From CBFDBT01 sp965603115 (GTDB lineage Bacteria > Pseudomonadota > Alphaproteobacteria > Sphingomonadales > Kordiimonadaceae), in NCBI GenBank assembly GCA_965603115.1, contig CBFDBT010000068.1:1-11762 (forward strand): a stretch of DNA of 11,762 nucleotides. The letters are read 5' to 3'. The notes under the pieces are model-generated. The model made no database searches, was not told the origin of the DNA, and was given only the letters and a program-made list of their open reading frames with translations. The position numbers were made by a program, and so were the translations under genes. Shown piece by piece: positions 7,107-11,762 of the stretch. Position 1 is the stretch's first letter. The number at the start of each line of letters is the position of its first letter.

Positions 7107-7152
7107 TGAAAGGCAATCATGCCTTGAAGTTCAAATTTAGCCTTTAGAAAGG
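7107..7152 (+). promoter_or_regulatory. competing hairpins in the rpsU leader
   Basis: AAGGCA (7110-7115) and TGCCTT (7120-7125) form a hairpin with a four-base loop. The same left arm, as CTGAAAGGC ending at 7114, can instead pair with GCCTTTAG (7140-7147) with one bulged base, next to the ribosome-binding purines (7148-7154). CCTT (7141-7144) can also pair with AAGG (7149-7152), covering the Shine-Dalgarno. These pairings exclude one another, which is how leader control by protein binding would look, but the stems are short. Confidence 0.3.
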
Positions 7153-7164
7153 GGTGAGCAACAC

Positions 7165-7377
7165 ATGCAAGTTGTTGTTCGTGATAATAACGTAGACCAG
7201 GCATTGCGTGCTTTAAAGAAAAAGCTGCAACGCGAAGGTGTTTACCGCGAGATGAAGCTTCGTCGTTTTTACGAGAAGCCATCTGAAAAACGCGCTCGTG
7301 ACCAAGCTGCTGCTGTACGTCGTGCACGCAAGCTAGAGCGCAAGCGTCTAGAACGTGATGGTATCGTTTCTAGGTAA
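7165..7377 (+). CDS. rpsU: 30S ribosomal protein S21
   Basis: A 70-residue, very basic protein of the small ribosomal subunit. The N-terminal VVVRDNNVDQALRALKKKLQREG and the following MKLRRFYEKPSEKRAR are the S21 core; the tail is a run of Arg/Lys-rich helix. Length fits the family. S21 helps initiation by supporting base pairing between 16S rRNA and the Shine-Dalgarno. The gene's own ribosome site (AAAGGGGTG, 7148-7156) is a good one. It is transcribed alone: a strong promoter upstream, a rho-independent terminator 28 bp after the stop, and the COQ9-family gene divergent on the other side. Confidence 0.98.
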   Translation: MQVVVRDNNVDQALRALKKKLQREGVYREMKLRRFYEKPSEKRARDQAAAVRRARKLERKRLERDGIVSR

Positions 7378-7404
7378 ATAATCGTTTTATCGATCTAATT
7401 CATA

Positions 7405-7435
7405 AAAGACCGTCCTTTGGGGGCGGTCTTTTTTT
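7405..7435 (+). terminator. rho-independent terminator of rpsU
   Basis: An 11-bp stem (7405-7415 with 7421-7431, one T-G wobble) closes a five-base loop and runs into seven T residues (7429-7435). It starts 28 bp after the rpsU stop. On the minus strand the same stem is followed by four T residues, so it may also end transcripts of the convergent gene whose stop is at 7442. Confidence 0.92.
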
Positions 7436-7441
7436 GTTGAG

Positions 7442-8170
7442 TTAAGCGCTCTTTAAAGCTTTCATGAGATACTCATACTGTGATTTAGAATCGCTGTCCC
7501 ACCCACCAACGGAGTAAGTATTTTCAAGAACTTCGCTGTTGCCGGAGTTTTTAGGCAGGTTGGCATTAAATTCTAGCAGTTTGGCATATATCTCGGCTGG
7601 CGGAATATCTTGCGCAACCATATCATGATAATAGTTGCTGCGTGCCCGAGTTATTTGTCCTGTCAACTCCATTCTGGCTACCATTGTGGTGTGAAATTCA
7701 TTCCAGACAGAATCTGGATCACCGTTTTTTGGAAAGTCATCCTCCGATAGTACATTTAGTTGAGGAAAAGTGCCTAGTTGTCTTGCTCGCTTAGCTGCAT
7801 AAGCAGGATCACTTGCAATATCATCAAGGCCATTTTTAACACTAGTGGGTAGGGCGCCACCTGAGGTGACATCACTGCTGCCTTTTGCTTGCATTTGATT
7901 TACGCGGTGTTCCATAGTGTTATTTATATTTTCCATATTCTTTATAAAACTCAAAAGCATCTCGGGAGATAATAATGAAGAGATTGGTTCTGGTTTTATA
8001 TTTTTTAGAAAATTTCCGGCAGTTCCGGTAACTATAGTCCCGTCAGGTTTTCTTAATTTTACTTCACCTAAGAAAGCATTATCAGCCTTCTGGGTGTTTA
8101 AATTCTCTGATGAAGCGGCCTGATAATATGCTGCTGCTGACGAAGCTCCACCTGTTGCATTTACATCCAT
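7442..8170 (-). CDS. unrecognised cysteine-free protein with a sigma-54 promoter
   Basis: I do not recognise this 242-residue protein. It has no cysteine, no signal peptide and no membrane helix. The N-terminus (1-35) is rich in Ala, Ser, Asn and Gln and looks disordered; helical stretches follow (about 62-95, 150-182 and 190-205), and the end is polar. The start is well supported: AAAGGGG (8184-8178) is seven bases before the ATG, and a near-perfect sigma-54 promoter lies just upstream. It stands alone, convergent with rpsU and downstream of the lrp-like gene but with its own promoter. The DNA is visibly richer in A+T than the sucA-lpd and gor regions. Lack of cysteine, a soluble unsignalled N-terminus and sigma-54 control would fit a flagellar or secreted accessory protein, but this is inference and no flagellar gene is nearby. 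Confidence 0.8.
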   Translation of the reverse strand: MDVNATGGASSAAAYYQAASSENLNTQKADNAFLGEVKLRKPDGTIVTGTAGNFLKNIKPEPISSLLSPEMLLSFIKNMENINNTMEHRVNQMQAKGSSDVTSGGALPTSVKNGLDDIASDPAYAAKRARQLGTFPQLNVLSEDDFPKNGDPDSVWNEFHTTMVARMELTGQITRARSNYYHDMVAQDIPPAEIYAKLLEFNANLPKNSGNSEVLENTYSVGGWDSDSKSQYEYLMKALKSA

Positions 8171-8207
8171 GATACTACCCCTTTGTTATTGTGCCTTGTT
8201 TTTACAC

Positions 8208-8224
8208 AGCAATTAGGGTGCCAA
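8208..8224 (-). promoter_or_regulatory. sigma-54 (RpoN) promoter
   Basis: On the minus strand, TTGGCAC (8224-8218), five bases, then TTGCT (8212-8208) matches the RpoN consensus YTGGCACGRNNNTTGCW except at the G and R positions after TGGCAC. The invariant GG and GC are exactly 10 bases apart. Transcription would start near 8197, giving a leader of about 27 nt that includes the AAAGGGG ribosome site of the gene starting at 8170. RpoN promoters need an enhancer-binding ATPase; its sites would be in the 140 bp upstream. Confidence 0.75.
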
Positions 8225-8362
8225 ATGAGGACAGGATATTATTCTCTGTAATAGGTGGGGAAGTGAAAATTATTCATATTTTAGATAGTAGATAAGAAAG
8301 GATTTCAGTTGGGGAAAATAAGCGGAATTAATCGCCTATCTATCGGCATATTTTGCATGGCT

Positions 8363-8824
8363 CTATATTGGCAAGTCCGAGTTTGGAATATAGAGAGTTT
8401 CTTTTCTCGTTTGCGTTACAGCTTCAATTTGCAATGATTTAACGCCTTTCATCGATGATATTTCTTCAGCGATTAGGCGTTCAGCGAGTTCAAGGTTTGG
8501 TGTTCGTATTTTTAAGCAGCAATTCCATTTCCCATTGGTTAAATGGCATTCTTGGACATAGTTTAATTGCGCTGCTTTATTAGCAAAGGCCTCACGATTT
8601 AGGGGCAAATCAATTTCAATGCGAACGAGGAGTACAGTTGGAAAACCTGCTTGCACGGGGTCAACCTGTGCGGCCCACCCCTTTATGATCCCGCACCTGA
8701 TTAGCTTTTTCAGGCGACCATGCACGGCTGTTGTAGACAGGCCAACACTTTCTCCAAAGTCAGCATATACGCCACGACCATCGCGTTGAACCATATCCAG
8801 CAGTTTTCTATCTATAGCATCCAT
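8363..8824 (-). CDS. Lrp/AsnC family transcriptional regulator
   Basis: A 153-residue regulator. The N-terminal winged helix-turn-helix (about 1-50) begins MDAIDRKLLDMVQRDGR, with the recognition helix near LSTTAVHGRLKKL (29-41) and the family GII-x-G-x-x-A-x-(V/L)-DP segment after it. The C-terminal RAM domain (about 62-140), which binds amino acids and forms the dimer and octamer contacts, includes VLLVRIEIDL and the VQECHLTNGKWNCCLKI strand pair. The ligand cannot be told. AGGGAAAG lies about ten bases before the ATG. The neighbours on both sides are unknown proteins on the same strand, so its target is unclear; autoregulation is common in this family. The 97-bp gap upstream holds no promoter I would defend. 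Confidence 0.92.
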   Translation of the reverse strand: MDAIDRKLLDMVQRDGRGVYADFGESVGLSTTAVHGRLKKLIRCGIIKGWAAQVDPVQAGFPTVLLVRIEIDLPLNREAFANKAAQLNYVQECHLTNGKWNCCLKIRTPNLELAERLIAEEISSMKGVKSLQIEAVTQTRKETLYIPNSDLPI

Positions 8825-8921
8825 ATAAAATTGCTTTCCCTAAAATCAGTAGTGAACACAATTCATAGCAAGAACTGTTCCAACACAAAAAGTAATGAGA
8901 AAATTTGTAAAGAGTGTTTAT

Positions 8922-9437
8922 CTATGGATTAGCCAGCGTCTCTTTGGCGAGTTTTTTAAGGGCCATGCGCAGCGACATAACGGGCGTTGGGCCGCTTTCA
9001 GGGCCGTGATCGAGCACAAGACCGTGAACCTGTGTCAGTTGCAGCATATAGCTCGATAGGGCTTCAAGGCGGGATTGTAGGATAATCCGTGCAACATGAG
9101 GGTCAAGATTTTCTTCCCCGCAGGCTTTTTGAAAAATAAGATCAAGATGGGGAAAGAGCGAGCGCGAGAGATGCTCCATACCTACACAAAAAGATTCGAT
9201 CATCGGACTAGGCACGGTCAAGGTTTCGCTGCCCTCTTGCTGACAACTGGCGATGCCTTCGATGCCGACAACCATATCTTCCAGCGCAGCATCAAGCTTG
9301 GCGGCAATATTGGATTGCGCCTTTTCTTCTGCACTAGTAAATTTATTAGAGCGTTGCAGTTGTTCAGCATTCTTGGCAACAAAGTCCAAAATATTGCTGG
9401 GTCCAACGGGACAGCCCTCTTGTGTTTGGTCAGTCAT
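8922..9437 (-). CDS. unrecognised helical protein downstream of gor
   Basis: I do not recognise this 171-residue protein. It appears soluble and mostly helical, with no signal peptide, membrane segment or known motif. Four cysteines (C9, C65, C84, C106) are spread out rather than forming a CxxC. The N-terminal ILDFVAKNAEQLQRSNKF and C-terminal MSLRMALKKLAKETLA look like amphipathic helices. The start is supported by GAGGAAAG about six bases upstream. It follows gor by 67 bp on the same strand and may be co-transcribed; an imperfect palindrome at 9451-9469 lies between them. No function can be assigned from what is visible. Confidence 0.75.
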   Translation of the reverse strand: MTDQTQEGCPVGPSNILDFVAKNAEQLQRSNKFTSAEEKAQSNIAAKLDAALEDMVVGIEGIASCQQEGSETLTVPSPMIESFCVGMEHLSRSLFPHLDLIFQKACGEENLDPHVARIILQSRLEALSSYMLQLTQVHGLVLDHGPESGPTPVMSLRMALKKLAKETLANP

Positions 9438-9504
9438 TAGCTTTCCTCATAAGGCGATCATGATACCTTGATATAGAAATTTATCAATCACAGATATTTT
9501 TGCC

Positions 9505-10842
9505 TTATCGCATCAGGACAAATTCTTCGGCTGAGCTAGGGTGGATGGCAACCGTTGTATCAAAATCCTTTTTGGTCAGGCCTGCTTTAACTGCAATGCC
9601 AATGCCCTGAATAATTTCAGCAGCATCAATGCCAATCATATGTGCGCCGAGAACCTTATCGGTTTTTTTGTCGACAATGAGCTTGGTCATAGAGCGCTCG
9701 GTAATATCCGTGAGCGTATATTTCATCGGGCGGAAGCTGGATTTAAAAATCTCTACATCATAGCCTTGCTCACGGGCTTCATTTTCACTAAGCCCTACGG
9801 TGCCGATGGGCGGATTGCTGAAAACTGCTGTTGGAACGGGGTCAAGCTCTGGCGCTGTCGGTGTGTCACCAAAAACGGTGAGGGCAAAGGCATGTCCTTC
9901 TTTGATGGCAACAGGGGTAAGCTGAATGCGGTCTGTAACGTCGCCAACCGCATAAATGTTATCGATATTCGTTTTGCCGTAAGCATCAACCTTTACCGCG
10001 CCATTATCTGCCATCTTAACGCCAGCATTTTCAAGCCCCAAGCCCTTGGTGTTGGGCGCTCTGCCTGTGGCATACATTACCGCGTCCACATCAAGAGTGG
10101 TATCATCAGTGAGGGTGAGTGTCAGGCCGCTATCGGTTTTTTCAATTTTTGTAACATTGGTGCGGACCCGCACATCAATGCCCTTATTGCGCATTTCGTC
10201 TGCCAAATGGTTTTGGATATCATGGTCAAAACCGCGGAGTATCTGCTCGCCGCGATAGAGCTTGGTAACCTTGCTGCCAAGGCCGGCAAAAATGCCGGCA
10301 AATTCAACCGCAATATACCCACCGCCAACAATGGCGATATGTTCTGGCTGCTCGTCAAGATGCAGGGCTTCATTACTGGTAATAGCATGCTCAATACCCG
10401 GCACGTCCGGCATAGTCGGCCAGCCACCAACAGCGACAAGAATTTTATCAGTGGTTATTTTTTTACCGCCAACATCTACAGTATGGGCATCTACCACCGT
10501 CGCGCGCTCGTGAAACATTTCTACATTGTTGCTCTCAAGCGTATTGATATAAAGGCCGTTGAGACGGTCAATTTCAGTGTCTTTATTGGCGATGAGGGTT
10601 TTCCAGTCAAAAGAACGCTCCCCAACTGTCCAGCCATATCCTTCGGCAGCAGCCATGTCTTCGCCGAAATGACTGGCATAGACGAGCAATTTTTTAGGCA
10701 CACAGCCACGAATAACACAGGTGCCGCCAACGCGAAATTCTTCAGCTACAGCAACCTTTGCGCCAAAGCCTGATGCAATCCGGCTCGCGCGTACGCCACC
10801 AGAACCAGCGCCAATTACAAATAAATCATAGTCATATGTCAT
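9505..10842 (-). CDS. gor: glutathione-disulfide reductase
   Basis: A 445-residue cytoplasmic flavoenzyme that reduces glutathione disulfide with NADPH. It shows the FAD-binding GAGSGGVRASRIA (11-23), the redox disulfide in GGTCVIRGCVPKK (C42, C47), the NADPH-binding GGGYIAVE (173-180), and R197 and R203 in YRGEQILRGFD. That arginine pair has the spacing of the residues that bind the 2'-phosphate of NADPH in human glutathione reductase, and it separates this enzyme from the NAD-dependent lpd of this window. The C-terminal AIHPSSAEE gives catalytic H434 and E439. CVIRGCVPKK is typical of glutathione rather than trypanothione or mercury reductases. AAGGAT lies about nine bases before the ATG. 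It is divergent from the small membrane protein gene at 10980. Confidence 0.96.
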   Translation of the reverse strand: MTYDYDLFVIGAGSGGVRASRIASGFGAKVAVAEEFRVGGTCVIRGCVPKKLLVYASHFGEDMAAAEGYGWTVGERSFDWKTLIANKDTEIDRLNGLYINTLESNNVEMFHERATVVDAHTVDVGGKKITTDKILVAVGGWPTMPDVPGIEHAITSNEALHLDEQPEHIAIVGGGYIAVEFAGIFAGLGSKVTKLYRGEQILRGFDHDIQNHLADEMRNKGIDVRVRTNVTKIEKTDSGLTLTLTDDTTLDVDAVMYATGRAPNTKGLGLENAGVKMADNGAVKVDAYGKTNIDNIYAVGDVTDRIQLTPVAIKEGHAFALTVFGDTPTAPELDPVPTAVFSNPPIGTVGLSENEAREQGYDVEIFKSSFRPMKYTLTDITERSMTKLIVDKKTDKVLGAHMIGIDAAEIIQGIGIAVKAGLTKKDFDTTVAIHPSSAEEFVLMR

Positions 10843-10872
10843 AAAAGAATATCCTTGAGCTGAATTAGGTCA

Positions 10873-10922
10873 CATAAATAGGCCATAGCAGAGGCAATTT
10901 AAAGGCCCATCTTGTATTTATG
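10873..10922. repeat. wide inverted repeat in the gor divergent region
   Basis: CATAAATA (10873-10880) and TATTTATG (10915-10922) are exact inverted copies 34 bases apart, each with a GGCC on its inner side (10881-10884 and 10904-10907). They sit between gor (minus) and the gene at 10980 (plus), a position that suits a regulator acting on both promoters. The arms are A+T-rich and may be chance. Confidence 0.3.
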
Positions 10923-10942
10923 GTGAAATGTGCTTATATAAT
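10912..10942 (+). promoter_or_regulatory. probable promoter of the small membrane protein gene
   Basis: TATAAT (10937-10942) is a perfect -10 box about 38 bases before the start codon at 10980. TTGTAT (10912-10917) is the best -35 candidate, but the spacer is 19 bases, longer than ideal. Its -35 overlaps the right arm of the inverted repeat at 10873-10922. Confidence 0.45.
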
Positions 10943-10979
10943 CTTTAATAATTATAAAAGACGGCGACGGAGCGAGACA

Positions 10980-11255
10980 ATGATCCGCATTATTTTAAGA
11001 GTGATTGGTATAGCCTTTGTGCTATTGGGTATCATATTAGGCATTGCGCCCATTCCTATTGGATGGTTGATGATGTTGATTGGCCTGATGTTCTTGATTC
11101 CGACAACGCCGTCAGTGGTTCGTCTCATCAAAGGCATGCGCCGTCGCAGTTCAACTGTTGATAAGGCTTTTACTGGTCTTGCTCGTCGTGCCCCCACGCC
11201 ATATAGACGCGTATTAAAAGAAACAGAAGTGAGCGACACCCATCTTTGGCGTTAA
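10980..11255 (+). CDS. small two-helix membrane protein, PGPGW-like
   Basis: A 91-residue protein with two membrane helices (about 5-23 and 28-42) joined by PIPIGW (24-29), followed by a basic cytoplasmic tail (46-80) containing KGMRRR and RRAPTPYRR. The turn and layout resemble the PGPGW family of small putative membrane proteins, with P-I-P-I-G-W in place of P-G-P-G-W; function is unknown in that family. The ATG at 10980 has GGAG (10969-10972) seven bases upstream. The frame is open 20 codons further upstream (to a TTA-adjacent ATG at 10920), but that start lies over the likely promoter. It is divergent from gor and 83 bp before the phosphatidyltransferase gene. Confidence 0.72.
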   Translation: MIRIILRVIGIAFVLLGIILGIAPIPIGWLMMLIGLMFLIPTTPSVVRLIKGMRRRSSTVDKAFTGLARRAPTPYRRVLKETEVSDTHLWR

Positions 11256-11295
11256 ACCCTTAATCCTTACACCTTTTCGTCTTGTTTTCGTCATA

Positions 11296-11322
11296 GTTGA
11301 TAAGTAAGTATTAGCTATCAAC
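11296..11322. promoter_or_regulatory. inverted repeat before the phosphatidyltransferase gene
   Basis: GTTGATA (11296-11302) and TATCAAC (11316-11322) are perfect inverted arms 13 bases apart, ending 17 bases before the ATG at 11339. A -10-like TATGAT (11326-11331) follows at once, without a good -35. The position suits an operator or a leader hairpin. No T-run follows, so it is not a terminator for the gene ending at 11255. Confidence 0.35.
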
Positions 11323-11338
11323 AGGTATGATTTAGCGA

Positions 11339-11762
11339 ATGAATTTTATGAATGAACCGATTAAAAGATCGTCTGACATTGAAGACGCTAGTAAAAAGCA
11401 CATTATTTCTCCCCTAATCTCGTGGGTTGTGCCCTATCTGGTTAAATTGCGATTGTCCCCTAATGCAGTTTCTATTTTAGGGATGTTAAGCGGTGTGACA
11501 GCGGCCTATCTTTTGCATTTTCATAGCCTTAGCCCATTATATACTTTAGGGGCGTTATTGATGTTGTTGGTGTGGCATGTGCTAGATGGTGCTGACGGTC
11601 GTGTGGCTCGCTTGACTGGCAAGCAATCTGAGCTTGGGAAGATTATTGACGGAATTTGTGATTATATTGTTTTTACGGCGCTTTATGTCTCACTTACTCT
11701 CTTGCTTACACAGAGCTACGGTAACGCTATTTGGTATCTTGTTGTGGCCTCAGGCTTTTGCC
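11339..11762 (+). CDS. CDP-alcohol phosphatidyltransferase family protein (partial, 3' end cut)
   Basis: The first 141 residues of an integral membrane enzyme that joins an alcohol to a phosphatidyl or similar group from a CDP-linked donor, releasing CMP. The family signature D-x2-DG-x2-AR-x8-G-x3-D-x3-D is complete: counting from the second in-frame ATG (11348) it gives D80, D83, G84, R88, G97, D101 and D105, the metal-binding and catalytic aspartates. Hydrophobic helices flank it (about 38-58, 62-79, 105-121). The SPNAVSILGMLSG stretch (37-49) is also typical. Two ATGs, 11339 and 11348, are in frame and neither has a clear ribosome site. The reading frame runs off the window, so whether it is a phosphatidylglycerophosphate, phosphatidylcholine or inositol-type synthase cannot be told. 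Confidence 0.9.
   Translation, partial: MNFMNEPIKRSSDIEDASKKHIISPLISWVVPYLVKLRLSPNAVSILGMLSGVTAAYLLHFHSLSPLYTLGALLMLLVWHVLDGADGRVARLTGKQSELGKIIDGICDYIVFTALYVSLTLLLTQSYGNAIWYLVVASGFC

Noticed and set aside
7442..8362. Recently acquired island because of higher A+T
   Set aside because: The shift is modest and continues into the Lrp-like gene; no repeat, integrase or tRNA borders it, so transfer is not supported.
9468..9487. TTGATA and TATCAA arms as an FNR or Crp-type site
   Set aside because: The spacer is eight bases here and 13 at 11297-11321, not the four of an FNR box; the likeness to each other is probably chance.
9541..10773. Long open frame of 410 codons on the plus strand
   Set aside because: It lies entirely antisense to gor, whose motifs are complete. 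The translated product shows no family feature and has no ribosome site, so it is a by-product of gor codon use.

Overview
The window looks like a chromosomal stretch of an alphaproteobacterium of moderate GC content. The best pointers are a COQ9-family gene divergent from rpsU (the 'rpsU-divergently transcribed' arrangement known in this class), a sucA-sucB-lpd operon, a XerC-type recombinase, and a glutathione reductase of the type common in this group. I cannot name the genus. There is no tRNA, rRNA, CRISPR array, insertion sequence or prophage that I can see.

Layout. Bases 1-2803 (+) are the end of sucA, then sucB and lpd: the 2-oxoglutarate dehydrogenase complex. A formate/nitrite-family channel follows (2874-3689, +). 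A palindromic intergenic repeat (about 3711-3801) separates it from a compact minus-strand run read from 6887 down to 3819: COQ9-family protein, XerC-type recombinase, a small membrane protein, AdaA-like regulator, and a methylated-DNA-protein cysteine methyltransferase. Junctions in this run are 4-bp or 14-bp overlaps or gaps of 3 and 27 bp. Divergent from it, rpsU (7165-7377, +) has a strong promoter, a long leader and a clear terminator.

Bases 7442-9437 hold three minus-strand genes: an unrecognised cysteine-free protein behind a near-consensus sigma-54 promoter, an Lrp/AsnC regulator, and an unrecognised helical protein just downstream of gor (glutathione reductase, 9505-10842, -). On the plus strand at the right end are a small two-helix membrane protein and the start of a CDP-alcohol phosphatidyltransferase, cut by the window edge.

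Most of the window is housekeeping: TCA cycle, ubiquinone synthesis, translation, chromosome dimer resolution, alkylation repair, thiol redox and phospholipid synthesis. The least explained parts are the sigma-54-controlled unknown gene (7442-8224), the mixed operon at 3819-6887, and the structured rpsU leader. No wholly new system is evident; these are the leads worth following.
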